The translations under genes and the position numbers were made by a program. This document shows, in pieces, positions 11,692 to 20,723 of a stretch of 64,000 nt of DNA. The notes under the pieces were generated by a model. It saw only the letters and a list, made by a program, of their open reading frames with translations. It did no database searches and was not told where the DNA came from. Numbering within the stretch: the stretch's first letter is position 1; the number at the start of each line of letters is the position of its first letter. This stretch comes from Diacronema lutheri (taxonomy: Eukaryota; Haptophyta; Pavlovophyceae; Pavlovales; Pavlovaceae): the NCBI GenBank assembly GCA_019448385.1, contig JAGTXO010000002.1:62001-126000 (forward strand), in the 5' to 3' direction.

Positions 11692-12866
11692 GCCGCCACC
11701 GCCGAGCCGCGCGAGAGCGGCGCGGCCGCCGCCGCCGCCTCGCGCGCGTCCGACGCGCCGCTCGCCGCGCCGCTCGTCGCGCCGCCCGGCTCGCCCATGC
11801 GCGCGCCCGGCGCGCGCTCGTCCGCGACGAGCGCAAGTCCCGCGCCGCGCGTTGAGGGCGTCGCTGATCTCTCGCTCTCGCGCGCCGCCGAGGCGAACGC
11901 GCGCGCGCTTGCGCTTGAGCGCAGCGCGCGCGCCGGCGGCGGCGCACGTGCTCGTAGCAGCGCGCCGCCGCCGTTGCCAGCGCCACCACCGTCCCGCCCG
12001 TTTGCGCTCTCCGCCATTGTGTGCGAAAGTGCCGCTCGTACGCTCTACGACGCGCTCGGCCTGCCCTTCGAGCCGCGCACGGCCCTCATCTTCTCGACGG
12101 AGGTGCACGAGCGCTCTGTCGCCGCGCTGCACACTCTGTGCGACGGGCGTGGACCAACCGTCGTGCTTTGCCGCGCGAACGGCCACTCGTTTGGCGGCTA
12201 CGCATCGACGCCGTGGAACCGCGCGCGCTCCCGGTTTGGTGCGGCAGCAACAGCGCGCGCGCGCACGCGCGCGCACGCGTGCGAGCGCGTGCACCGTCCG
12301 CACGCTCGCGCGCGCGCGGCCGCGTTCTCGCCGAGCGTGGTGGCTCGGCGAGTTGGCCCACGACATGTGCATCGCGTGCGTGGCTCGGCTCCGCGCGCGC
12401 GCGTGCCTGCGCGGTGGGCAGGCACGCGGCGCAGCATGCTCTTCTCGCTCTCGCACGACATGCGGATCCCGTGCGTGGCGTCGGGCATCGAGCAGCGCTG
12501 CCTGTGGGGCTCGGACGACCTGATCGCGTTCGGCGGCACGGACCTTGTGCTCACCGGTGCGGGGCGCGCACGCGCACGCGCGCGCCGGCGGGCTGCGCGT
12601 AGGGCTGGGCGATCGCCACGCGCGGCTTGGCTGCGGGCATGCGTCGTGGGCTTCGCGCGTCATCCGCGTGCGTGCGCACCGCCGTCGGGCGCGCGACGCC
12701 GGCCGCAGGCGACTTTCACGAGTGCTCGTCGCGCCTCGAGCACAGCTTCTCCATCGGCCTCTCGCCGTCCGAGGCGGCGCTCTTCCTCGCTGGCGCGCCC
12801 ACGTTTGCATGCGAGGTGGTCGAAGTGTGGCTCATGCTGCCGGACGGTGAGCAGCTAGTACCATGA
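9646..12866 (+). CDS. ART/PARP-like domain plus coiled coil plus TLDc domain protein
   Basis: Exons 9646-12233, 12435-12556 and 12709-12866 give 955 aa. Residues about 45-215 resemble the ADP-ribosyltransferase (PARP) catalytic fold: LERVLTEGF, HCRIAVGRAYG, GFDSL and YYSEFCVFHPDAVLP match the later strands, but the first conserved HG motif is replaced, so activity is doubtful. A charged helical region (about 270-440) looks like a coiled coil, followed by long Ala/Pro/Arg linkers. The C-terminal 200 aa form a TLDc domain (LIFSTEVHERS, CDGRGPTVV, GHSFGGYAS, IAFGGTDL, FLAGAPTFACEVVEVW); TLDc proteins are linked to oxidative-stress protection and V-ATPase regulation. Intron 1 keeps frame and could be read through; intron 2 is needed to reach the end of TLDc. 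ATG 9646 was chosen for its position in the divergent spacer. Confidence 0.7.
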
Positions 12867-12930
12867 CAGTGAGCGTGAAACCGCCATCGTGTTGCTTGCC
12901 TGAACGTCACAGCGCCGGCGCGTCCACGAT

Positions 12931-13515
12931 ATGCCCGTCGACTACTCGAAGTTCGACAAGGTGGGCGACTCGGACGACGACACGGCGGCGCCGGCTCGGC
13001 CGCACCAGCCGCCCCAGCAGGAGGCACGCGCCGCCGCCGCGCCCGTCGCGTCCGACGACTCGCGCGCCGAGATCGACAAGCTCAAGGCGGCCAAGCGCAA
13101 GGCGCGCGAGGAGCGTGAGCAGCGCGAGGCGGCGGCGGCTGCGGCAGGGGGCGGCGAGCCCGCCGCTGTGCCGCCGCCCGCCGCGCCTACGCCCGCGCCC
13201 ACCGATGAGGTTGTGGAGAGCGAGCCGCTCGCGCTGCTGCGCCGCGCCGAGGCGATCAAGGAGGAGCTCGCGACGGGGATGGCCACCTTCGAGGAGGCGC
13301 TGACGAGCGGCGAGGCTGAGCTCAAGGACATCTCCACGATGAACGGCCTCGTCGGCAAGCTGCAGGGCCTGCTCGACTCGGTGAGCCTCGGCGACCTCGA
13401 GGAGGGCGCCGAGCGCGACGACGCGAGGGCGCGGCGCAAGGGCCTGAACTCGTTCGTGGAGGAGGCGATGCCCGCGCTCTCCTCGCTGCGCAGCAAGGCC
13501 GCCGCCGCAAAGTGA
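12931..13515 (+). CDS. Small acidic/helical protein with a CDC37-like N-terminal motif
   Basis: 194 aa, no intron. It opens MPVDYSKFDKVGDSDDD; similar DYSxxDxxxxSDDE starts occur in CDC37-type Hsp90 co-chaperones and some other eukaryotic proteins, where the serine can be a CK2 site. A Lys/Arg/Glu-rich helix (KLKAAKRKAREEREQRE), an Ala/Pro linker and a predicted helical C-terminal half (LLRRAEAIKEELATGMATFE...) follow. I do not recognise a family for the body, so no function is assigned. It starts only 65 bp after the stop of the TLDc gene, in the same direction. Confidence 0.65.
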   Translation: MPVDYSKFDKVGDSDDDTAAPARPHQPPQQEARAAAAPVASDDSRAEIDKLKAAKRKAREEREQREAAAAAAGGGEPAAVPPPAAPTPAPTDEVVESEPLALLRRAEAIKEELATGMATFEEALTSGEAELKDISTMNGLVGKLQGLLDSVSLGDLEEGAERDDARARRKGLNSFVEEAMPALSSLRSKAAAAK

Positions 13516-14155
13516 CGCGCGGGCGTGCCGTGCGTGCGCGCACCATCGCGTCCTCGCCGGTGGCCGCGCAACGCGCCGCGAGGACTGGCGCATTGCCTCG
13601 CCACTTTCGACGGCGGGGGCGCGTGCCGGCTCGCGTGGGCGCGCGGGCAGCAGCGCATCGCTGCGCGACACGACGGGGGCGTGCGCGGGCTTGCACGGGC
13701 GCGCAAGGAGCGGCGTAAGAGCCATGGGCGCCTCGCTCGCGCCGCCGGACTCTCGGTGGCGCGCGTGGCACGGCGGGCGCCCAGCCGCCCATTCGCCATC
13801 ACTCGCCGGCGGCGCGGCCCTCACCGGCTGGCTAGCGCTCGCCTCTGTGGGGAGGAGGGGGGGGGGGGGGGGGGGGGGGGGGGTCCACCGTGGGGCGCAC
13901 TTGCCCTCATCCAACCGAGCCGGTTGGGGAGGGTGGCATGGACGTGGCCGTGATCGCTGATCCAAAAAGATGAGCCTCGCAGAGCCCGAGCCAAAATTGG
14001 GCCCTGCAGGGCGTGTTCTTTTTGGGCTCGATCTTTTCAGTCAGTCCCTCATCCCGGCGCCGGCGCGCTCCACGACGAGACCGGCTCGTCAGCGTCTCGT
14101 CGCCTGCGCGTTGCTTCCCCCTCCCGCAGGTGCAAAAGCTCCCGCTCGCGACAGG
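13516..14155. other. Non-coding stretch with a long poly-G run and an orphan splice-acceptor-like tract
   Basis: 640 bp without a convincing coding frame. The plus strand has about 28 G (13857-13884). On the minus strand this reads poly-C then CCTCCTCCCCACAG (acceptor-like, ending near 13846), preceded about 50 bases earlier by GTGCGC (donor-like, near 13896). Joining across it gives stops on both sides, so any transcript would be non-coding or a UTR. Nothing else is recognised. Confidence 0.35.
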
Positions 14156-14683
14156 ATGCGCATGTGTGAGCTGCTCGCCGCTTTCCTCGCTTGTGGTGCC
14201 CGCCTCGCATTGGCCCAGAGCGCCGAGGGCGATTCGCAACGCGAGTGCATCGTGCTCGTTGGAGGCTGCTTGACTGTTTCGTTCATCGAGGAGATCAAAA
14301 TCCTCGTCCGCGACGATCCAGGTGTGTCTGACGATGTGCTTGGAACCGTCGAGTGCGAGCGCAACCCTTCCGTCCGACGCTGCCCCGGCGTGCCGCTCGC
14401 CGACAGCTGCCTGTACGCGCTTGTGGGCTGCATACCGCAGACCACCATCGACGCCGTCTTCGCGGCTGTAAGCGCGGCGGGTTCAAGCATCGACGTGAGC
14501 CTTCAGCGAAGCGTGTGCAGCGTGGACGCCGATGCCTGCGCTGCGAGGACCGATGTGCCCCCTTCGCCGCCGCCGCCCTCGCCGCCGCCGCCGTCGCCGC
14601 CGCCGCCCTCGCCGCCGCCGCCGTCGCCGCCGCCGCCCTCGCCGCCGCCACTCCTCGGCCGACGACTGCGCGCTAACGGCTAG
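14156..14683 (+). CDS. Secreted cysteine-containing protein with a Ser-Pro-rich tail
   Basis: 175 aa. The ATG at 14156 starts MRMCELLAAFLACGARLALAQ, a clear signal peptide with a likely cut after LALAQ. The body (about 115 aa) has eight or nine cysteines, suggesting a small disulfide-bonded domain. It is followed by SPPPP repeats, the hydroxyproline-rich style of algal cell-wall and scale proteins, and ends LLGRRLRANG. I do not recognise the cysteine domain. An extracellular or cell-covering role is inferred from the signal peptide and repeats. The left inverted repeat of a transposon lies 263 bp downstream. Confidence 0.65.
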   Translation: MRMCELLAAFLACGARLALAQSAEGDSQRECIVLVGGCLTVSFIEEIKILVRDDPGVSDDVLGTVECERNPSVRRCPGVPLADSCLYALVGCIPQTTIDAVFAAVSAAGSSIDVSLQRSVCSVDADACAARTDVPPSPPPPSPPPPSPPPPSPPPPSPPPPSPPPLLGRRLRANG

Positions 14684-14946
14684 CGCGGCCGCGCACTTGT
14701 ACGCCCGGGGGCCCTGAACCAACCCGTGGCGCCAGGCTCGTTGCCGTGAACTGCCGTTGGCAGCGTCGACGCGGTGGCGTACAAGGGCCGACGCGCGCGG
14801 TACGAACGTTGTCGCGTCCGGGGAACGCTTTCCTGCCGATGCCAATCGGCTGCGCTTGCGTCGTTCGTCACGGCAGTCGAGGCATACCCGGGGCGGACGG
14901 AAACCATTTCCGTCGCCGTTCGGCCCTTTGATCAGAATATTGATAT

Positions 14947-14970
14947 GGGGGGTTCGGCTAGTATTGGCCC
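14947..14970 (+). repeat. Left terminal inverted repeat
   Basis: 24 bases starting GGGGGGTTCGGC and ending TATTGGCCC, identical to the reverse complement of 16989-17012. ATAT lies immediately outside. Confidence 0.85.
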
Positions 14971-15011
14971 GCCGTTAGCGTTGGCCCGCGTTCGTGTTTT
15001 TTGCGCGGGAG

Positions 15012-16391
15012 ATGCCCAAGTCCATGGGCGGCTCGAGCGGGCGGCTCGGAGGCCAGCTCGGCAGTGCCGCGCGCAACAAGGCAGCCGCCAGCAAGGCCGT
15101 GCGGGTCGATGTCGTCCAAGCACCGCGAGGGCGTCTCTCGACGGGCTCGGCGGGGTCGGCGGAGTCGACGCGGGCGGCGGCGGGCCCGGCGCTAACACCG
15201 TCGGACGCGTTCGCCTTCATGCAGCGGGCGATCGCCGACGGGCAGCAGGCGGCGGCGCTCGAGGCAGAGCTCGCCCGCGTCAAGGCAGAGCTCGACGTGC
15301 TCAAGACGGCGGAGGCGGCGCGCTCGGCGCGCTTGCGGAGAGCGCTGTCGGCCGCGCCGGCCGGCCACACGCGCGGGCAGGGAGGGCTCTGCAGCCGCGC
15401 AAGCCACGGCTGTTCAAGCCGCACAAGATGGAGAAGCTCAACGCCGACGTGGGCTAATTCAAGGACGCCGAGGACTACCTGCAGTGGGACCTCACTCGCC
15501 TGCTCCCGACACCGCCGGGCGCGGCAGACGTGGCCGCCACGAGCAGCGCGGCCGCGTGCACGCAGGCAGCCGCGCCCGCAAGTGCGCTGGCGACTGACCC
15601 CGCTGCGGCTGAACCCGTTGCGCTCGCACTCGCCGCGCCTAGCGCCGCGCCGGCGCCGCCAGCCTCGGCCTCCGCAGCTGACGCCGCCCCGCGCGTGCCT
15701 GGCCCCGCGCCTGTCCTCTCGCACTTTGACGGACGGGGCGCGGTGCACGATGAGCAGCGTGCGACCCAGCTTGCTATCGAAGAGGCCAGGCGCGACGTGG
15801 ATAAGATCTTCGCGCTCAACCGTGTGCTCAACGACGTGCAGCAGCCAGCGGTGCCGCGGCCGACGGAGGCCATCGTCCGCACCAAGGCCGTGCGCGCCAA
15901 CTATGTACGGCTGCATCGTCGGCTCCGACGAGTTCACGGACGCGAGGGCGACGGTGGCGGGCGCTGCGATCAGCAACACCGCCAAGAAGGCGGCCACCGC
16001 GGCCAAGTTCTTGGCCAAGCACCGCGAGGCCGTGCTGGCGGCGGAGGCCGATCTCGAGGCATCCGGCGGCGACCTGACCAAGCTGACCAACGCTGCGCAA
16101 AAGGCGCTCGTCACCTCGCGCACCGGGCGGATCTCCAAGGCCAAGGTCAAGAACGAGGGCGAGTTGCCCGCCGAGGTGATTGCGGCTCTGGGCGCGAGCG
16201 ACACGACAATCATGCCCGAGGTAGTGTCGCCCGCGCTCGCCGGAATCGGCAGCTCTGTCGTCGCGCGCTGCTGCCAGTCGTGCGACATGATGCTTGTCGC
16301 GGGTCTGCCTGCGCCCGACGCGAATGGCCACATCTGGTGCGACGAGTGCGAAGGGGCCCTCAGCGGCGATGAGTCCGCGCCTGAAATCTGA
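15012..16391 (+). pseudogene. Decayed gene inside the TIR transposon
   Basis: Protein-like segments occur in more than one frame: an N-terminal part (MPKSMGGSSGRLGG..., with a helix EAELARVKAELDVL), a middle part (KPRLFKPHKMEKL, DAEDYLQWDLTRLLP), and a C-terminal part ending with two CxxC pairs (CCQSC and WCDEC), which suggests a small zinc-binding end. The reading frame is interrupted, so the copy is probably not functional unless unseen introns restore it. Its position between the inverted repeats suggests it is the element's own protein, but no transposase core is recognised. Confidence 0.5.
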
Positions 16392-16505
16392 TTCTGGCTG
16401 CATCAGCATGCGGCCGCGACCGCGCCCGCGGCCACGGGCACCTGCCGCCAGCCGCCTGCCGCTGAGTGCCGGCCGACTGCGCATGAGCGGTTGCGCGGCA
16501 TACTA

Positions 16506-16733
16506 GCGGCTCATTGGTGGTCGAGTCGTGGTCCTTGAGCACTCTATGTTCGCTCCGTGTGGACTCGGCGAGGAGCCACGCGCAAGCAGCGCGTTCACGA
16601 CTTCACGTGCGCCGCGTGACAGTGTCCACGCCCGACCACCACCACGACGGTGCGCGCGCGGCTGCGCGTGGCAGGCGCATCTTGCGTGGCCTCCGAGCGG
16701 TTCATTGGTGGTCGAGTCGCCGCCCTTGAGCGC
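16506..16733 (+). repeat. Two 35-bp direct repeats in the 3' part of the transposon
   Basis: TCATTGGTGGTCGAGTCG followed by a short variable stretch and CCTTGAGC occurs at about 16510-16541 and again at about 16701-16731. Such subterminal repeats are common transposase-binding sites; here that role is inference. Confidence 0.55.
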
Positions 16734-16988
16734 TTTGCATGAAGCTGGGAAGAGGAGCGCGCTCAGCGCGCGCCATGCGCGCGCCCGGTCAGTGTTGGCC
16801 CAGAGGAGATTCTTTGGGTCAGTTTGGGCGCGCTGTCGCGGCGCGAGGTGAGCTCGGTGGCCGAGTTCGCCAGCGGCAAACTTAGCGAGACGGACGTGCC
16901 CAAGCCATTGCCGAAAGCGCGAGGTCTCACGCCCAGCCGGACGGGCGTCAGCCATGCTGGCGTTGCGACTGGTTTTGGCGGTTATCGT

Positions 16989-17012
16989 GGGCCAATACTA
17001 GCCGAACCCCCC
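16989..17012 (-). repeat. Right terminal inverted repeat
   Basis: Reverse complement of the left repeat at 14947-14970, followed outside by ATAT and then the 5' leader of the helicase gene. Confidence 0.85.
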
Positions 17013-17042
17013 ATATGTCGTTGCGCAGAGAAGGGAGAAGAC

Positions 17043-18824
17043 ATGGCACGAGGACCACCGTCCGTCGCCCTTGTGCTCGCTGCATGCTTGGCCGTGGGCG
17101 CGCGTGCGCACGCGCCGGCGGCGCGGCGCGCTGTGCGTATGGGGCGCGCCAGCCGCTCAGTTACGATGGCGGCGGGCGCGCCCTCCTTCGAGGAGCTCGG
17201 CGTGCGCGCGGACATTTGCGAGGCACTGCGCGCGCAGGGCATCAGCGCGCCGAATAAGCTGCAGGCGCAGGCGCTGCCGGCGCTGCGCGGCGGCGGCGAC
17301 CTCATTCTCGGTGCGCAGACGGGCTCGGGCAAGACGCTCACTTACCTCGTCCCGCTCCTCCAGCGCCTCAAGGACGAGGAGGACTGCGCGCCTGAGCCGC
17401 TCGTGCCGCGGCCGTCGCGCCCGCGCGCGCTCGTCATCGTGCCGACGCGCGAGCTGGGCGAGCAGGTGAAGGGCGTAGCCAAGTCGATCTGCCACTACGT
17501 CAAGTTGCGCTCGACCGGCATCAGCGGCGGCGTCCCGCTCGGCAAGCAGGCCAAGCTCTTTAATACGCCGCTCGACCTGCTCGTTGCGACGCCCGGCCGG
17601 CTGCTCGCGCACGCGGACGCGGGCCACGTGGGCTTCTCCGCCACGTCCATCTTCGTGGTGGACGAGGTGGACACTATCTTCGAGGCGGGCTTCGCCGACG
17701 ACCTGCGCAAGCTCCTCCGCCTCGTCGACAGCCACCGCCACGGCGAGCGCGTGCAGCACATCGCGGTCGGCGCGACGCACCCGTCCGCCGCCAAACGGCT
17801 CTACGCCGACGCCTTCCCGGCCGCGCGCGAGCTGATGGTGGACGTGCACACGGTGCCCACGCAGCTGACGCAGCGTTTCGTGCCGGTCAGCTCGCAGTCG
17901 ATGGACAAGTGCGAGAAGCTCATCGAGGTCCTCGGCCCGCCGCGCGACGACGGCGGTCTGGGTGGTGTGCGCACGCTCGTCTTCTGCAACTCGAAGGATT
18001 CGGCGCGTTTCGTCGATCATTACCTGACCGAGCGCAGGCGAGGCGCTGCGCGGTGGCGCGCGTGCGCGCCGGTGGGTGGTCGCGCCGCGCCCGCGCGCGC
18101 CGCGCGCGCCTCAGCTGGCCGCTCCTCACGCCGCGCTTTCCGCGAGCGCAGGTACGCGACGAGCAACTATCATGGCGGCATCTTGCCCGAGGCTCGCGCG
18201 GCGAATTTCAAGGCGTTCAAGGAGGGGCGGTCGGAGATACTTGTCTGCTCCGATCTCGCCGCGCGCGGCCTCGACGGCCTCGACATCGCGCATGTCGTCC
18301 AGTTTGACTTTGCGCGATCTGCCGTCGACTACCTCCACCGGGCCGGTCGGACCGCGCGCGCGGGCAAGCGCGGCCGCGTGACGTCGCTCGTGAGCAAGTA
18401 CGACGCGGCGCTTGCGAGGGAAGTGCAGCGCGCGGGCGAGATGGACGTCACCTCGCAGCCCGCAAAGCGCGCCGCGCGGCCGGCGCCGCGCCCGGCCGAC
18501 GCGGCGGGCAGGCCACCGCCCGCAAGCAGCGCCCCGGCCACGAGGGGCGGCGCCGGGCCGGCGGCCGCCAAACAGGCCGCCGGGCAGCCGCGGCAGGGCG
18601 CGCGTGGCCCGCGAGGCGGGGCCGGCGCGGCAAGCCGCGCGCCCAAATCGGCGACCGCCCGTCCCATCGTCAAGCGCGGCACGCGCGGCGCTGCGCGCTA
18701 CGCGCCGCGCAATGCCGCCGACGGCCGCGCGGACGCGGACGCGCGGCAGGGTGCGCGTGGTGCGAGCGGCGGCGGCGCGGCGAGTCCCGCGCGCAGCGGC
18801 GCGAGTGGCGCGAGTAGGCGCTGA
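17043..18824 (+). CDS. DEAD-box RNA helicase, probably plastid-targeted
   Basis: Exons 17043-18052 and 18152-18824 give 560 aa; the 99-bp intron keeps frame but has the typical GC-rich intron make-up. The protein starts with a signal peptide (MARGPPSVALVLAACLAVGARA) and then an Arg/Ala-rich transit-like stretch, the bipartite signal of secondary plastids. Helicase motifs in order: AQTGSGKT (I), PTRELG (Ia), ATPGR (Ib), DEVD (II, in place of DEAD), GAT (III, usually SAT), SDLAARGLD (V) and HRAGRTARAG (VI). The last 130 aa are Arg/Ala/Pro-rich and may bind RNA. A transposon end lies 30 bp upstream, so its expression may depend on element sequence. The helicase call is firm; the plastid location is inferred. 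Confidence 0.88.
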   Translation: MARGPPSVALVLAACLAVGARAHAPAARRAVRMGRASRSVTMAAGAPSFEELGVRADICEALRAQGISAPNKLQAQALPALRGGGDLILGAQTGSGKTLTYLVPLLQRLKDEEDCAPEPLVPRPSRPRALVIVPTRELGEQVKGVAKSICHYVKLRSTGISGGVPLGKQAKLFNTPLDLLVATPGRLLAHADAGHVGFSATSIFVVDEVDTIFEAGFADDLRKLLRLVDSHRHGERVQHIAVGATHPSAAKRLYADAFPAARELMVDVHTVPTQLTQRFVPVSSQSMDKCEKLIEVLGPPRDDGGLGGVRTLVFCNSKDSARFVDHYLTERRRGAARWRACAPVGGRAAPARAARASAGRSSRRAFRERRYATSNYHGGILPEARAANFKAFKEGRSEILVCSDLAARGLDGLDIAHVVQFDFARSAVDYLHRAGRTARAGKRGRVTSLVSKYDAALAREVQRAGEMDVTSQPAKRAARPAPRPADAAGRPPPASSAPATRGGAGPAAAKQAAGQPRQGARGPRGGAGAASRAPKSATARPIVKRGTRGAARYAPRNAADGRADADARQGARGASGGGAASPARSGASGASRR

Positions 18825-18883
18825 CTAGGCAGGCGCGAGTGGTGACTGTCTGCGATCACTCGAATGACGTGTGCGGCACTCCC

Positions 18884-19912
18884 ATGGACGTGGCAAATGG
18901 GGACATCGCGCTCCTCCTGCGCCACGAGCGAGGGGCCGGAGGCTCCGCGAGCGCCTTCCCGAGGCACGCCTCGCTCATCGTGGCCCTCGTGCTTGTTTCG
19001 CGCGTCAGCTTTGCGCGCCGGCTGGGCTCGAGGCTCGCCTCGCGCGTGGCGAGCGCCGGCACGGCGCTCTTGGAGCAGACTGGCTGGGTGCGGAGGGAAG
19101 GATGCGTGTGCCTCGTCAACCTCCTCGACAAGGAGGAGATGTGCGGGAGGGCGCTCGCGGCGCTAGAGCGCGCGGCGCACGCCCTACCCACGGAATTCGC
19201 GCTCTCCTTTGCGCAGCTCGACGACCTGCGCGACGAGCCAAAGCTGCCAATGCGCGCCCACCGCCACCCGGCGCGCGAGCCGCTCAGATGCGCGCACGCG
19301 ATCGCGGTGGTCTTCGACATGAGCGACACGGCGCGGCTGCTCACGCTCAAGGCGCGCGTGGTGCACGCGACGTTGCTCGCCGACCGCCACAAGCGCGTCG
19401 TCCCGCTCCTGCTCCTCGGCATGAATGCCGACCGTGCGGACGCAGCGACGCTCTCCGATCTGCGCGCGCTCCTCGGGCCTGTGCACGCGTCGGCCGCGCC
19501 GTGGTCCGTCGTGCGCGTGCTCTTCGCCGGGCGTCACAGCGCCACCAGCCCATTCCGCCTGCTTCCCGACGACCTGATCTGCGCGATCGCACTCCGGCTG
19601 CACGTCGGCAGTGCATGGGGCGCCCCCTTTGCTCTAGGCAGCGGCGGTACGGTCGCGCCGTGCGCAGCGCCGCGAGCTGGCGAGCGGCACTCGCGGCCCG
19701 TGGGCATAGTCTGCTGGGAAGCGCTCTCGTGCACGCTTGCCCTGGCGCTCCCGAATCGAGGACCAGGCGTGGACGGCGCGCTCGCGCACGCCGTCCAGTG
19801 GCTTGCGGGCCACGTCGAGGCAACGGCGTCTTGGGCCTGGAGCGGCCCCTGGCAGCCGATGGAGGTCACGTGGGCGCCCGCGCTCGGCGTGACGGTGTCG
19901 GGCTCCGCGTGA
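18884..19912 (+). CDS. Hypothetical protein, 342 aa
   Basis: One open frame from ATG 18884, 60 bp after the helicase stop and in the same direction. A hydrophobic stretch (SLIVALVLVSRVSFA) lies near residue 35. The middle (IAVVFDMSDTARLL ... VVPLLLLGMNADRAD ... LSDLRALLG) faintly recalls the beta-strand and NKxD region of small ARF-like GTPases, but the P-loop is absent and NKxD is not conserved, so this may be chance or a degenerate G domain. No function is assigned. Codon use and composition match neighbouring genes. Confidence 0.6.
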   Translation: MDVANGDIALLLRHERGAGGSASAFPRHASLIVALVLVSRVSFARRLGSRLASRVASAGTALLEQTGWVRREGCVCLVNLLDKEEMCGRALAALERAAHALPTEFALSFAQLDDLRDEPKLPMRAHRHPAREPLRCAHAIAVVFDMSDTARLLTLKARVVHATLLADRHKRVVPLLLLGMNADRADAATLSDLRALLGPVHASAAPWSVVRVLFAGRHSATSPFRLLPDDLICAIALRLHVGSAWGAPFALGSGGTVAPCAAPRAGERHSRPVGIVCWEALSCTLALALPNRGPGVDGALAHAVQWLAGHVEATASWAWSGPWQPMEVTWAPALGVTVSGSA

Positions 19913-19952
19913 TGCGCACCGGAATTTCCACGACGAGGGCAACAACCGACCA

Positions 19953-20561
19953 TCAATCTAGCTGGCCAGCTGCAGGGAGGAGGCCGTTTTCCCGCAGAAA
20001 GGACGTCGTGAGTGGCGCATCACCACGAGCAGCGCCGGCCATGGGCGTGTACGCGAGCAGCGTGCACAAGCAGAGGTCGTGATCTCCTGCGGGATGGATC
20101 GCCTCGACGGCCAAATCCAAGTAGCCTACGCAATCCTCGAGGATGGCCACCACGACCTCTGCTTGTGCGACCTCCACGCTCGAGGATAGATCTTGCCGCG
20201 CCTCGCTGACGTGCACGAAGCGGTGGCCCATCTGCGTTGCGGCCGCGAGCTTGTCCACGTCGCGGCGGCTCGATTTGCCGAAAAGCGGCACCAGGTCGGC
20301 GTGCCGCTCGCCCAGGATCTGCAGCATCCCCCGCCTGCGTCCAATCATGGCGCGCGCGCTGACGGTCCCCCGGAACATTGACACGGCCCACACGTTGCTT
20401 TGCGGAAGCGACACGGGCATCGCGTACGTGACGATGTTCATGTTACGCTCACCGCTTACCGCGTCCACAGTGGCGAGCGAGAACACGGTGGAGCTCAGCG
20501 CCGGGGGCGCGGGCCGCGTGTGCACGGCGGCGAGGACGCATATCGTCGCCCATCCCGCCAT
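19953..20561 (-). CDS. Flavin-reductase-like protein (FMN-binding split barrel)
   Basis: 202 aa from ATG 20561. A short hydrophobic start (MAGWATICVLAAVH) may be a targeting signal. The body fits the flavin reductase-like split-barrel family: NIVTYAMPVSL near the start of the barrel, WAVSMFRGTVSA, then LVPLFGKSSRRDVDKLA, the region of plant and algal members. These proteins bind FMN and act as oxidoreductases or flavin carriers; the substrate cannot be read from sequence. It is tail to tail with the hypothetical gene, 40 bp between stops. No intron is needed. Confidence 0.7.
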   Translation of the reverse strand: MAGWATICVLAAVHTRPAPPALSSTVFSLATVDAVSGERNMNIVTYAMPVSLPQSNVWAVSMFRGTVSARAMIGRRRGMLQILGERHADLVPLFGKSSRRDVDKLAAATQMGHRFVHVSEARQDLSSSVEVAQAEVVVAILEDCVGYLDLAVEAIHPAGDHDLCLCTLLAYTPMAGAARGDAPLTTSFLRENGLLPAAGQLD

Positions 20562-20723
20562 CGTTGCTCGGTCATCTGTCCGATGACTACAACTGCGCGA
20601 GGTCCGCCCGTGTCGCCCAGTGCATCGCAGCCGTTCAGTGCAGACTTGCGACATTCTTCCCGTCCTGCCCCTTTGTACATCACCCGCTCGATGAGTTCAC
20701 GACGAGCCGCGCCAAGCCGCTCG

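Larger units (their letters stand above)
14947..17012. mobile_element. DNA transposon with 24-bp terminal inverted repeats (2,066 bp)
   Basis: Both ends carry the same 24 bp in inverted orientation (left starts GGGGGGTTCGGCTAG, right ends CTAGCCGAACCCCCC), and both are flanked outside by ATAT, which fits a short TA-rich target duplication but cannot prove its length. It carries remains of a gene (15012-16391) and an internal 35-bp direct repeat. No known transposase motif is recognised, so the superfamily is open. The right end lies 30 bp from the ATG of the DEAD-box helicase, so insertion into that promoter or 5' leader is likely. Confidence 0.75.

Noticed and set aside
19053-19500. Small GTPase of the ARF type in the 342-aa hypothetical
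   Set aside because: Only a loose resemblance (VVPLLLLGMNADRAD); the P-loop and NKxD motifs are missing.
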